Positions 1-8,148 of a stretch of 50,842 bases of DNA are shown piece by piece. The notes below the pieces were generated by a model that ran no database searches, was not told where the DNA came from, and saw only the letters and a list, made by a program, of their open reading frames with translations. The position numbers and the translations under genes were made by a program. The first letter of the stretch is position 1. Each line of letters starts with the position of its first letter. Origin of the DNA: an uncultured Oscillospiraceae bacterium (GTDB taxonomy: Bacteria; Bacillota; Clostridia; Oscillospirales; Oscillospiraceae); the NCBI GenBank assembly GCA_944385665.1, contig CALWYB010000014.1, positions 1 through 50,842 of the forward strand. Direction: 5' to 3'.

Positions 1-92
1 CGTGTGACCGCTACGGGTTCAATGGGCACGCTGCTTTTGATATTGTGGGCGCGCAGTATACTGTGTCCGCCAGCTCTTCTCCATCTCGGTGA
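1..92 (+). CDS. C-terminal end of an unidentified protein (partial)
   Basis: An open frame enters from the left edge (first full codon at position 3) and ends at a TGA at 90-92, just before the ribosome binding site of the next gene. The visible tail is about 29 residues and contains RYGFNGHAAFDIVGAQYT. It has no stop and its composition looks like coding sequence, but it is too short to assign to a family. The tight spacing to the next gene suggests co-transcription. It could be a chance open frame. Confidence 0.4.
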   Translation, partial: CDRYGFNGHAAFDIVGAQYTVSASSSPSR

Positions 93-115
93 CGCAAATG
101 AAAGGAGCGACAGCC

Positions 116-799
116 ATGATTTTGAGCGGAACCTTTTCCTATCCCGGACGGTACCGGAGTTTTCTGCCGGAGCACCGGATGGATGCGGTCCAGGAATGCA
201 ACTGCGGGGAGCACAGAGCCGTCGTTTTATGCAGCGGCAGCGGTCCCCGTGGGAAAGCAGCGGCGGAACTCACCGCTCAGGCGGCGGCAGGCTTTCTCAC
301 CTTTCGATTTAGCCGCTGTCTGCTGGAGGAACCGGAGGTGCTCCAGCAGGAGATGGCCCAGATCATGAGTCAGGTTCCCGTCCAGTCTGACTGCACCTTG
401 CTAGCCGCCGCTATGGACCAGCAGGGGCACTTCTGTGCCTTCCACCTGGGAGACGGCACTCTGCTGGGAAAGCTGGAGACCACACCCCAGTGGACAGTGA
501 TTTCCCCGCCCCAGCCCTGCCCGGTGCCTGGCTCCACCGCCCGGACCGGAAACAGCTTCCTGTTTGGAAGCCTTCGGTTTTACCGCGTTATGGAGCCCGG
601 AGGCCACCGGCTTTTTCTGGCCGGCAAGGGGGTTGCGGAGCTGATTGCCCATCAGCCCGCACTGCTGAATCATCCGGAGCGCCTGGGCGAGCTCATCCTG
701 CGGGCAGAACAGGGGCAGCCCCAAGCGCTGCCGGAGCTGTCTCATATTCTGGAGGACGACTGCTCCGCCGCCTGGCTGTCCGTCTTTCCATGGGTCTAA
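116..799 (+). CDS. degenerate PP2C-like (PPM) phosphatase-fold protein
   Basis: The 227-residue protein weakly resembles bacterial PP2C-type serine/threonine phosphatases. Residues 91-98 (SDCTLLAA) and 110-117 (HLGDGTLL) match the core strands carrying the GDG motif. The N-terminal metal motif, normally SDGxG, reads CSGSGPRG near residues 39-46, so the first metal-binding Asp is missing. The 160 residues after the GDG motif lack a clear second acidic motif. ATG at 116 is preferred over upstream GTG 89 and ATG 98 because AAAGGAG lies 8 bases upstream. No signal peptide or membrane segment is visible. It may be an inactive regulatory or scaffold protein. The fold call is tentative. Confidence 0.55.
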   Translation: MILSGTFSYPGRYRSFLPEHRMDAVQECNCGEHRAVVLCSGSGPRGKAAAELTAQAAAGFLTFRFSRCLLEEPEVLQQEMAQIMSQVPVQSDCTLLAAAMDQQGHFCAFHLGDGTLLGKLETTPQWTVISPPQPCPVPGSTARTGNSFLFGSLRFYRVMEPGGHRLFLAGKGVAELIAHQPALLNHPERLGELILRAEQGQPQALPELSHILEDDCSAAWLSVFPWV

Positions 800-823
800 A
801 TCATACAAGGAAGAATATCCATT

Positions 824-1231
824 ATGAAACCGATCAGTTTAACATTCCGAGTGCGGGGCAGGCAGGCCAAGGCAAAGCTCCCGCCCCTGTCCCAGGACCT
901 GAGGGACACGTTGGAGCATTGCATTACCTGGATGCCTGCGCCGTCCTCCCATATGCCTGGACTGTGCCTGTGCGACGAGGAGCATTTTCAGCGCTGGCTG
1001 GACCATATTTCCGATCTGTCCCTCTCTCTGCGACTGCGGGCAATCTGTTTTCTCTGCTGCCATCTGGAGCAGCTCCAGCCGGGGGTGCTGACCATCCCCT
1101 CCTATCTGCTGCAGGCGGCCGGAATCGGAACGCAGGCAGAACTGTCCCTTCTGGAGCCCGGATGTATCCTCATCCGGGCTCCAGAAGGGACCCGTACGCC
1201 TGCCGACCAGCAGAAAGAAGAACGTGTATAA
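824..1231 (+). CDS. small protein with a C-terminal AbrB/SpoVT-like segment
   Basis: This is a 135-residue protein of unknown function. Residues from about 85 to 119 (GVLTIPSYLLQAAGI, then alternating hydrophobics ending ILIRAP) resemble the swapped-hairpin AbrB/MazE/SpoVT fold, which usually binds DNA. The N-terminal 80 residues match nothing I recognise. ATG 824 follows an AAGGAAG ribosome binding site and lies 24 bases after the PP2C-like gene, so the two are probably co-transcribed. The last 30 codons span a perfect 20-bp inverted repeat (1145-1190) and the charged tail may be unnatural, so the original C-terminus may have been changed by a rearrangement. Confidence 0.55.
   Translation: MKPISLTFRVRGRQAKAKLPPLSQDLRDTLEHCITWMPAPSSHMPGLCLCDEEHFQRWLDHISDLSLSLRLRAICFLCCHLEQLQPGVLTIPSYLLQAAGIGTQAELSLLEPGCILIRAPEGTRTPADQQKEERV
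1145..1190. repeat. perfect 20-bp inverted repeat inside a coding region
   Basis: Bases 1145-1164 and 1171-1190 are exact reverse complements separated by a 6-base loop. They lie inside the 3' end of the AbrB-like gene. No T-tract follows on either strand, so this is not an ordinary intrinsic terminator. Confidence 0.85.
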
Positions 1232-1263
1232 ATCGCACGGATCAGGAGCAGGCGGCAGCTTAA

Positions 1264-1524
1264 AGAACACGTTGTCCTTACGCTATCGCACCAGAACAGA
1301 AGGCCCGCCTCACCTACGACAATATCCTGCGGCTCAGCGACGACCCCGACGTGAACAACGTCATCCGCTTCCTGCGGGAGCGGGAGATCGTCCACTTCCA
1401 GCGCTTCGGCGAGTGCCTGCGGCTGTGTAAGGAGAAGATGGACGCCAAGAACGTCTACCTCACCAACCCCGCTTTCGATCGCCCCACTCCCCAGGCCCGG
1501 ACCACCGGCATGGCCAAGGGGTAA
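1264..1524 (+). pseudogene. cotJC: 5'-truncated cotJC (spore-coat manganese-catalase-like) remnant
   Basis: The frame from 1264 to the TAA at 1522-1524 encodes about 86 residues. They match the C-terminal part of CotJC, a manganese-catalase-like spore coat protein: EQKARLTYDNILRLSDDPDV, then FLREREIVHFQRFGE, then a short divergent tail. A full CotJC is roughly 190-200 residues. The N-terminal half, with most metal ligands, is absent: an in-frame TAA sits at 1261 and no CotJC-like sequence precedes it. There is no suitable start codon or ribosome binding site. This is a remnant left by a deletion or rearrangement. It supports a spore-forming ancestry. Confidence 0.8.
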
Positions 1525-1554
1525 TGCACAGCGGCAGTCCCAGACGGCAAAACA

Positions 1555-1594
1555 AGACAAAAACAGGGGGCGCTCCCATGGGAGCGCCCCCTGT
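1555..1594 (-). terminator. intrinsic terminator of the SLH surface protein gene
   Basis: Bases 1563-1594 form a 32-base perfect palindrome rich in G and C. On the minus strand it is followed by a T-rich run. It lies 15 bases past the stop of the SLH gene. Confidence 0.8.
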
Positions 1595-1608
1595 CATGTG
1601 CAGATGGG

Positions 1609-4600
1609 TTACGATTCTTTATTCTTGTCAAACTGCATGAGCATCACCGCCACCTGTGCCCGTGTAGCAGTGCCCTGGGGAGCCAGCAGACCGCCGCCCA
1701 TGCCGGAGAGGATGCCCTGCTCCACGGCCCAGGCCATGGCGGCCTGCGCCCAGGGGCTGACCCGGTCCTCGTCCACAAAGCCGCTCAGGTCCTGGGCGGC
1801 GCTGGGGCTGCCGGCAGCCCGCCACAGCATGGTGGCCAGCTGTTCCCGGGTGATGGAGCCGTTGGGATCGGTGCCGTCGGAGATGCCGTTGGCCATGGCC
1901 CACTGCCGGGCGGGAGCGTACCAGGGGTCGCCCCCGGTGGTGTCCGCCCCATCCCAGGCGGCCAGGATCGTCCAGATCATGGCCCGGGTGGCAGGGTCAT
2001 CCACGCCGAAGCGTTGGGGTCCGGTGCCCACCATCAGCCCACGGTCGTAGGCAAACTTCACACCCGCATAGTACCAGGCTCCCGGAGCCACGTCGGCAAA
2101 GGGCAGCGGCTCCACGGGGACAAAAATTGCCTGCACCGTGACGGCGTAGCCGGGCATGGAGAAGGTGTACTTGCCGCCGCCCAGATTCGTGAGCGGCACA
2201 CTGCCTCCATCCTGGCCGGTCACTGTGAGCTTGTCCAGCTCATAGCCCTCGTGGGGGGTGACGGTGATGGTCACGGTGTCCCCCGGCTTGGCCCGGTCAG
2301 AATCCACGGCCACAGCGCCGCCGCTGGACTCACCCACGGTGATGGCATAGTCGCTGCCGGAGTCAGCGCCGCCGGAGCTTTCGCCTATATAGGTAAAGAG
2401 ATAAGTGTTTCCGGTCTGCCGCTTCTCGTAGCCGAGGCCGGCGGTCAAAAGGGCCGAGTCCGCCCCAGTTCCGGTGAGGGTGAAACGGATCTCCCGGGAG
2501 ACCTGGGCGCTCAGGCCGGGAGCCAGCACCTCAATGGTGCCGCCCGGTTCCACCGCCGTCACGGCCTCCGCCAGAGAGAGATAGCCCTGGCCGCCGATGT
2601 CAGCCACCACCTGGGAGGCGGTGGAGTAGGAAAAGCGGCTGAAGCCGTTGGGATTGGTGAAGGTGAGGACGTTGTCAGCCACGGAGCCCCGGTAGTAGTA
2701 GACCGCCCCGCTGTCCTTTTCGTGCTTGACGTACAGGCGGCCGTCCTCCGCGAAGCCGTCGGTCAGGGGAAGGGTGACGGTCACCGGCTTGGTGATGGTC
2801 AGCGCCTGGGGCTGTCCCATGGCCACGGCGTTTTTGCTCCCGTCCTCCAGCCGAATGTCCTCCGGGTCAGCGGCAGCCAGAGTGATGTATTTGGGGGTGA
2901 TATCCAGGACCACGGTCTGCGCCCCGTCCTGAATGGATACGTCCGCCACCGCGATGTCCAGATAGGGCCGCACCACGATGGTTGCGTTTCCGCTGGGGAT
3001 ACCGGCGGAGTCCAGGGCCTGCTTGCCCTGCTCCTGGGTGACCGGGTTCCGGTTGGCCACTGTGCTGGCGGCGGCCCGAAGGGCCTCGCCAATGTCGGGC
3101 TGCTCCCCGCCGCCCTGCTGGGTGTCGGTCAGAGCTTGGGCCACCTGCTGGGCCAGAGCCTGTTCCGCCCCGCCGCTGACGGCATCGGACACGGACACCT
3201 CTGTCTCACCAGAGACTACCTGGGCGGGGTTTTCCCCTGCCGCCGTCACCTTGTAGTGGTATACGGGGTCCCCGCTGTCCTCGGCGGCAAAGCCGTCGGC
3301 CAGATAGGGAGTGGGGTCGGCGCTGAAGAGGCCGCCGGAGAGGAAGCCGGTCTGGTTGTCGCTGTGGATAAGGCCGTAAAAGCGGCCGCCGGAGATGTCC
3401 AGACTGGCGTTTGCGGCGGCCTCCGGTCTGCCGCTTCGGTCCAGCAGCGCCCAGCTCCCACTGACTGTGGTGTCCCCGTAGATGGACAGCGCTCCGGCGG
3501 AGAGCAGAATGCCGGTGCCGCCGTCCTGGGCATAGATGCTGGAGCCGTTCACCGTGGTGTGGGCGTAGCCCCCCAGGTACAGGCCGGTCCCTCCTGGCGC
3601 GGTGAGGCTGGCACCATCCAGACGGAGCTGGGGCACATTGCCGCTTGCGTCGGTGATGGTCTCGCTGAGATGAACGGCGTGGCCGCCCTCCTGGGCGGAG
3701 CTGACCACCGTGCCATGAATGACAGCGGATAGGCCGAAGGTCTGTTGGCCCTCCTCCCCGGGACCGATCCACAGGCCGGACCAGCCCTCCAGGGTCACAT
3801 TTTTGCCCAGAGTGAGGGTGGTATAGTTTTCCGCGCCGGGTTCCTGGGAGCCCAGCAGGGTGACTGGGGCGGTCTTGGGCTGCTCCTCGTAGAGCTTGCC
3901 CCGGCCGGTGAGGGTCAGACCGCCATGGGAAATGAGCAGGGTCTGCCCCTGGGCAAAGCCCACGTCAAAGCCGTTAAGGTCCAGGGTCAGCTTCCGTCCG
4001 TCGGACAACGAGATGGTCCGGTTTCCGGCAGAGCTGGAGCGCAGGGTGATGATATCCCCATCCCGGGCGGCCTGAAATGCCCCTGCCAGGGACAGATAGC
4101 CGGTGCCGTCTACCTCTGCCGCCGCCGGGGCGTAGAGGATGGCCTTGCCCAGGGCGGCCAGCTCCGATTCCGTGGCCCGGGCAAAGGAGACGGGCAGCCG
4201 GATGGAGAACTTGCCCGCATCGCCCCCGGCGTTGCGTACGTCGGAGTGGTCGGTGTAGACGGCGGCCACTCCCTCCAGGGCGGCGGAAGAGGCGTCAAAG
4301 GAGCAGCGGTCCATGCCGGAGAGCTGGCTGCCCCAGCCCACGTTGATGATGTCCCCCCAGCCGTTGCCCTTCAGGGTGAGTACCCCCTCGGCGGTCACCT
4401 GGGAGGCGTTGATAGCGAGGCCCAGGCCTTTGGCGTTTTTCAGGGTGACCAGGCCCTGGAGGATGCCACCCTGGGCCTTGTAAAATTGCAGGCAGCCGGA
4501 GGCCACCCCAGCCCCGTCCAGAGTCACGTCCTGAATGGTCACCCGGTCTCCGGCCACCAGCATGTACTTGCTTTGGTTGGCGCTGCTCCAGGCATCCGAG

Positions 4601-4890
4601 GCGGCAGAAATTTTCCGCCCCCGGCCATCCAGGGTCACGCCATCGGGCAGATCCACCTGGGCCTCCAACTCCACATTGGTCTGTAGGGTGATGGTCTGGC
4701 CGTCCGCCGCCGCGGCGACGGCCTCCTCCAGGGTGTCATAGTGTGTGGTCCCGATGGCCGCCTCGTGGGAACACGGAGCGCCTTGGGGACAGGATTGGGT
4801 GCTGCCTGCCCGCACGGGAGCGGGAAACAGGTTCAGCAGCAGGGTGAGAGTCAGTGCCGCGCAGCCCAGCCGCGCGCGTACCTCGCCCAT
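1609..4890 (-). CDS. exported beta-helix surface protein with three SLH domains
   Basis: This 1093-residue protein is probably secreted and held on the cell wall. Residues 1-28 form a signal peptide (charged start, LTLTLLLNLF core, cleavage after PVRA). Residues about 40-550 are glycine-rich parallel beta-helix sequence of the pectate-lyase-like type. A middle region of about 200 residues is followed by a repeat domain (GDTVTITVTPHEGYELDKLT), common in Firmicute surface proteins. The last 165 residues are three SLH motifs (FADVAPGAWYYAGVKFAYDR; WYAPARQWAMANGISDG; SPWAQAAMAWAVEQGI), which bind secondary cell-wall polymers. No catalytic site is evident. The start has a strong AAGGAGGAG ribosome binding site. 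It is monocistronic; the role may be adhesion or glycan binding. Confidence 0.85.
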   Translation of the reverse strand: MGEVRARLGCAALTLTLLLNLFPAPVRAGSTQSCPQGAPCSHEAAIGTTHYDTLEEAVAAAADGQTITLQTNVELEAQVDLPDGVTLDGRGRKISAASDAWSSANQSKYMLVAGDRVTIQDVTLDGAGVASGCLQFYKAQGGILQGLVTLKNAKGLGLAINASQVTAEGVLTLKGNGWGDIINVGWGSQLSGMDRCSFDASSAALEGVAAVYTDHSDVRNAGGDAGKFSIRLPVSFARATESELAALGKAILYAPAAAEVDGTGYLSLAGAFQAARDGDIITLRSSSAGNRTISLSDGRKLTLDLNGFDVGFAQGQTLLISHGGLTLTGRGKLYEEQPKTAPVTLLGSQEPGAENYTTLTLGKNVTLEGWSGLWIGPGEEGQQTFGLSAVIHGTVVSSAQEGGHAVHLSETITDASGNVPQLRLDGASLTAPGGTGLYLGGYAHTTVNGSSIYAQDGGTGILLSAGALSIYGDTTVSGSWALLDRSGRPEAAANASLDISGGRFYGLIHSDNQTGFLSGGLFSADPTPYLADGFAAEDSGDPVYHYKVTAAGENPAQVVSGETEVSVSDAVSGGAEQALAQQVAQALTDTQQGGGEQPDIGEALRAAASTVANRNPVTQEQGKQALDSAGIPSGNATIVVRPYLDIAVADVSIQDGAQTVVLDITPKYITLAAADPEDIRLEDGSKNAVAMGQPQALTITKPVTVTLPLTDGFAEDGRLYVKHEKDSGAVYYYRGSVADNVLTFTNPNGFSRFSYSTASQVVADIGGQGYLSLAEAVTAVEPGGTIEVLAPGLSAQVSREIRFTLTGTGADSALLTAGLGYEKRQTGNTYLFTYIGESSGGADSGSDYAITVGESSGGAVAVDSDRAKPGDTVTITVTPHEGYELDKLTVTGQDGGSVPLTNLGGGKYTFSMPGYAVTVQAIFVPVEPLPFADVAPGAWYYAGVKFAYDRGLMVGTGPQRFGVDDPATRAMIWTILAAWDGADTTGGDPWYAPARQWAMANGISDGTDPNGSITREQLATMLWRAAGSPSAAQDLSGFVDEDRVSPWAQAAMAWAVEQGILSGMGGGLLAPQGTATRAQVAVMLMQFDKNKES

Positions 4891-4958
4891 GTTGATCTCC
4901 TCCTTCCAGGGGATTTTAATGGATCGAGGTACTTCCTATATACGCCGATCACCGGCTT

Positions 4959-4964
4959 ATTGTA
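4959..4964 (-). promoter_or_regulatory. possible extended -10 for the SLH gene
   Basis: TACAAT preceded by TGC (extended -10) reads on the minus strand about 70 bases upstream of the SLH start. No good -35 is visible at 17 bases. Confidence 0.35.
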
Positions 4965-5036
4965 GCATAGCACTTATGGGAAGAAAACGAACAAAAATTG
5001 GGCATTTCCCAGGTTTTTACGGTAATTTCAACCTGT

Positions 5037-6044
5037 TTATGCCGGACAGCTCCCTCCGCCGGAGCGGCCCAGACGCCCGGCGCGCACCTGGATGAGCTGG
5101 GCGGTGACGCTCACGGCGATCTCCGCTGGGGTCTCCCCGCCGATGTCCAGGCCGATGGGCAGATGGATGGCCTCCATCTGCTCCCGGGAAAAGCCCCGGC
5201 GCTCCAGCTCCCCCCACAGGAAGGCCTTCTTCTTCCGGCTGCCCATGCAGCCCACATAACAGGGGCGCTGCTCCAGCACTTGGCACAGCACCTCCAGGTC
5301 GTGGCGATGGCCGGGGGACATGATGACCGCATAGTCCCGTGGGGTGAGCTGTACCTGCTCCCCGATGTGCTCGAAGGAGCCCAGCACCACCCGTTCCGCC
5401 CCGGGGAAGTTCTGGGGCCGGGCGATCTCCTCCCGGCTGTCAAAGACCACCACCCGGAAGCCCACCTGGGAGAGCATGGGGGCCAGGGCCTGTCCCACAT
5501 GGCCGCCGCCGAAAAGATACAACACTCCGTCCCGGCCCATGGGTTCCGTGTACACTCCGTCCTCCAGCAGAGGCGCAGTCTGAGGACGCTTGGCCAGCGC
5601 TTCCGGCAGTCCTTCCTCTCCATAGACAGCAAGGTCAGGCACTTGCTCTATATTGGAAATCACAAGTACACAAGGGGTTCCGCTTTGCAGAAATTGGGTG
5701 AGACGCTCCAGGGCGGGCAGCTGTGTTTTCCCCAAACACTGGATGCACACGGTCACCGCCCCGCCGCACACCATGCCGGTAGCGCTGGCCTCGCCACCCA
5801 GGGAGTAGTGCTCCAGGCCGCCGGGCACGGTGCCGCCGATCACAGCAGCGGCCCGCTGCTGGACCAGGTTCTCCACCGCACCGCCCCCCACGGTGCCAAG
5901 CCAAGTGCCGTCGGGCAGCAGCGCCATTCGGGCTCCGGCTCCCCGGGGGGCGGAGCCCGCGCTGTCCACGATGGTGCAAAGCACCGGCGTGCCGCCCTGG
6001 CCCACACAGTGTGCTAAAGCCGAAAATAACGCGTAATCGGTCAT
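5037..6044 (-). CDS. XdhC/CoxI-family molybdenum hydroxylase accessory protein
   Basis: The 335-residue protein belongs to the XdhC/CoxI family, which binds molybdenum cofactor and helps insert its terminal ligand into xanthine dehydrogenase-type enzymes. The N-terminal XdhC domain has SAPRGAGARM (residues 31-40) and a conserved CGG (93-95). The C-terminal Rossmann domain has FGGGHVGQA (178-186), then SPGHRHDLE, YVGCMGSRKKK and GLDIGGETPAEIA. It starts 9 bases after selD and is the last gene of the selenium operon, so it probably serves the molybdenum hydroxylase at 42-45 kb. The symbol xdhC is avoided because it also names an enzyme subunit in E. coli. Confidence 0.9.
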   Translation of the reverse strand: MTDYALFSALAHCVGQGGTPVLCTIVDSAGSAPRGAGARMALLPDGTWLGTVGGGAVENLVQQRAAAVIGGTVPGGLEHYSLGGEASATGMVCGGAVTVCIQCLGKTQLPALERLTQFLQSGTPCVLVISNIEQVPDLAVYGEEGLPEALAKRPQTAPLLEDGVYTEPMGRDGVLYLFGGGHVGQALAPMLSQVGFRVVVFDSREEIARPQNFPGAERVVLGSFEHIGEQVQLTPRDYAVIMSPGHRHDLEVLCQVLEQRPCYVGCMGSRKKKAFLWGELERRGFSREQMEAIHLPIGLDIGGETPAEIAVSVTAQLIQVRAGRLGRSGGGSCPA

Positions 6045-6053
6045 AAATTCCTC

Positions 6054-7094
6054 CTAATGCAAGTAGATCCGCTTGCCGCTCTGATAGGGCTCTACCCGGC
6101 CCACCAGTTGGGGCGCCGGCACCCGGTTGTCCTGCCGCAGCGCCTCCAGCAGAGCAGGGGCGTCCTCCGGGTGGACCGCCATCATCAGGCCGCCGGAGGT
6201 CTGGGGGTCGTAGAGCAGGTCCTGGACGGCCAGCTCGGTCTCCCCCGCCTCCACCCAGTGTTGGGCAAAGTGGCGGTTGCGGTACACCCCGGCGGGCAGC
6301 ACCCCCAGCCGGGAGAGCTCCAGAGCCTGGGGGATAAAGGTGATGCCGGACAGGTCCAGATGGACCTCCGCCCCGCTGCCCTGGGCCATCTCCAGCAGGT
6401 GGCCCAGCATACCGAAGCCGGTGACGTCGGTGCAGGCGTGGACCCGGTAGTTTACCATCATGTCCCGGGCGTACTTGTTCAGGGTCATCATCAGCCCCTC
6501 GGCAAATTTTCTCGTCTCCTCATCACACAAGCCGCCCTTGATGCCGGCGGTGAGCACCCCGATGCCCACGGGCTTGGTGTAGAGGAGCACATCTCCAGGC
6601 TGTGCCCCGGAGTTGGTGAGCAATTTGTCCGGATGGACAAAGCCGGTGACCGCCATGCCGTACTTGGGCTCCTTGTCGTAGATGCTGTGGCCGCCGGTGA
6701 TGATGGCTCCCGCCTCGTAGGCCTTCTCGTAGCCGCCCCGGAGGATGGCGTGGACCGCCTCCTTGGGCATATCCTCGGGCACCGCCATCACGTTGAGAGC
6801 CAGCTTGGGCTCTCCGCCCATGGCGTACACGTCGGACAGGGCGTTGGCCGCGGCGATGGCCCCGAAGGTGTAGGGGTCGTCGGCGATGGGCGGGAAGAAG
6901 TCCACGGTCTGGACCAGGGCCAGTTCATCGGAAAGCTTGTATACCGACGCGTCGTCGCTGCGGTCGTAACCCACCAGCAGGTTGAGGTCTTGGCGGACCT
7001 TCAGGCCCTCCAGCAGCTTACTCAGCTCCCCCGCCCCCACCTTCGCGCCGCACCCGGCGCACTCGGCCAGCTTGGTCAGTTTGATTTCGTCCAT
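6054..7094 (-). CDS. selD: selenide, water dikinase (cysteine form)
   Basis: SelD makes selenophosphate, the selenium donor, from selenide and ATP. The 346-residue length is typical. The active-site segment CAGCGAKV (12-19) gives Cys15 and Lys18 at the catalytic positions. Both Cys codons in this segment are TGC, so this is not a selenocysteine form. An ATP-binding AIR-synthase-like body follows (VGYDRSDDASVY, TVDFFPPIADDPYTFG, GGHSIYDKEPKYGMAVTGFV, DVTGFGMLGHL). ATG 7094 lies 2 bases after the yqeB stop. No selA, selB or tRNA-Sec gene is in this window. The neighbours point to a selenium cofactor for molybdenum hydroxylases rather than selenocysteine. Confidence 0.95.
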   Translation of the reverse strand: MDEIKLTKLAECAGCGAKVGAGELSKLLEGLKVRQDLNLLVGYDRSDDASVYKLSDELALVQTVDFFPPIADDPYTFGAIAAANALSDVYAMGGEPKLALNVMAVPEDMPKEAVHAILRGGYEKAYEAGAIITGGHSIYDKEPKYGMAVTGFVHPDKLLTNSGAQPGDVLLYTKPVGIGVLTAGIKGGLCDEETRKFAEGLMMTLNKYARDMMVNYRVHACTDVTGFGMLGHLLEMAQGSGAEVHLDLSGITFIPQALELSRLGVLPAGVYRNRHFAQHWVEAGETELAVQDLLYDPQTSGGLMMAVHPEDAPALLEALRQDNRVPAPQLVGRVEPYQSGKRIYLH

Positions 7095-7096
7095 GG

Positions 7097-7891
7097 TCAA
7101 TCCTCCAGTGCTTTTGTCAGGTGGAGCAGAGCCTCCAGCACGCCGCCGCCCACCGCCAGGGCCTTGTCTGAGGCGGTGCGGCAGTGGTCGGGCTGGCACC
7201 GGGGGTCGATGTCCCCACACTTCATGCCCTCGAACACATCAATGCCTTCCTGGAGCAGTCCACGGAGGCAGCCGTCAATGGTGCACACCATGGGCTTGTC
7301 GTCCACCAGGGCGGCCACCTCCCCCGCTTTCACCATGGCCCCGATCTCCAGGCAGGGTTTAAACATCCCGCCGGCGGGGGCGCGAAGCACACGCTCGATC
7401 GTGTAGCCTCCGATGTTCCCCGGCACGCCGGTGTTGGGGATGGGCGAGCCGGTGTACAGCACCCGGCCCAGGGTGTGGCCCCGCTTGGTCTCCACCGCCG
7501 CGTGGCAGTCCACCCCGGCGGTAAAGCCCGGCCCCACGGCGATGACCGCCGGGGCCATGTTCTTGTGGGTGCCCAGATTTTTCTTGGCCAAAATGGCGTC
7601 CACCACCCCGTCCGGCTTCAGGGCCTCAATGCACGCCCCTTCCGGGTCGGCCAGCACGGGGACGATCCCCTGTTTCGTCAGCTCCAGAGCCTCTTCCGGG
7701 CTGTGGGCCAGGCGGCCGGGGACGTCCTCCACCTGCACCTCTCCCAGGCGGATGGCCTCGGAGAAGCAGACGGTGCGGCGCACCGCTGTGGGGTTGGGCA
7801 GGTCGGTGAGCACCAGGCGAATCCCAGCGCGATACAGGCGCAGGGCAATGCCCGAGGCAATGTCCCCTGCGCCGCGAATGACAACCAGCAT
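7097..7891 (-). CDS. yqeB: selenium-dependent molybdenum hydroxylase maturation protein YqeB (EF2563 family)
   Basis: This 264-residue protein belongs to the YqeB/EF2563 family, which co-occurs with orphan SelD and selenium-dependent molybdenum hydroxylases. The N-terminus has a dinucleotide-fold start (VVIRGAGDIASGIALRL, residues 3-19). Conserved blocks follow: KNLGTHKNMAPAVIAVGPGF, AVETKRGHTLGRV, GYTIERVLRAPAGG and DIDPRCQPDHCRTASDKALA. The biochemical role is unproven; a part in making or delivering the selenium ligand is inferred from co-occurrence. ATG 7891 is chosen over an upstream in-frame start because AAAGGAGA precedes it and the longer form would run into the DUF3343 gene. Confidence 0.88.
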   Translation of the reverse strand: MLVVIRGAGDIASGIALRLYRAGIRLVLTDLPNPTAVRRTVCFSEAIRLGEVQVEDVPGRLAHSPEEALELTKQGIVPVLADPEGACIEALKPDGVVDAILAKKNLGTHKNMAPAVIAVGPGFTAGVDCHAAVETKRGHTLGRVLYTGSPIPNTGVPGNIGGYTIERVLRAPAGGMFKPCLEIGAMVKAGEVAALVDDKPMVCTIDGCLRGLLQEGIDVFEGMKCGDIDPRCQPDHCRTASDKALAVGGGVLEALLHLTKALED

Positions 7892-7911
7892 GTCGTTCTC
7901 TCCTTTGTCCG

Positions 7912-8148
7912 TTACAAGTCCATTTCCATGAGGGCGGAGTACGCCAGTCCCTCCAGTCCCTCCAGCTCCGCCAGCCGCCCCCGCTCTTGCGGGGGCATGG
8001 CCCAGGCCAGTCCGCAGTCGGCGGTAATAGTCACCGGCACGGGGATGAGCCGCCCGGGAACCCCTTTTTCTATGCACTCCTTCTCCCACCCCAGAGCGGC
8101 GGTGGTGGTGGGAAAGGTGATGACCAGGGTGGGTCTCTTGGCTCTCAT
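7912..8148 (-). CDS. DUF3343 protein, putative selenium/sulfur carrier
   Basis: The 78-residue protein is a single DUF3343 domain: TLVITFPTTTAALGWEKEC, then GVPGRLIPVPVTITADCGLA, then AMPPQER. Two cysteines (25 and 45) are present; Cys45 sits in the conserved ADCGLAW segment and is the likely sulfur or selenium carrier. The family has no established biochemistry that I know of and recurs in selenium gene clusters. Its ATG overlaps the stop of the desulfurase gene by 4 bases, indicating translational coupling. No signal peptide. Confidence 0.85.
   Translation of the reverse strand: MRAKRPTLVITFPTTTAALGWEKECIEKGVPGRLIPVPVTITADCGLAWAMPPQERGRLAELEGLEGLAYSALMEMDL

Noticed and set aside
2014..3732. 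A 572-codon plus-strand frame opposite the SLH surface protein
   Set aside because: It is a low-complexity Gly/His/Val-rich translation antisense to a real gene, without a ribosome binding site.
3000..4700. A CRISPR array or tandem DNA repeats in the beta-helix gene
   Set aside because: Only protein-level degenerate repeats exist; no evenly spaced identical DNA repeats were found.
6054..7094. Possible selenocysteine at the SelD active site
   Set aside because: The two Cys codons of the CAGCGAK segment are TGC, not TGA, and the frame needs no recoding.
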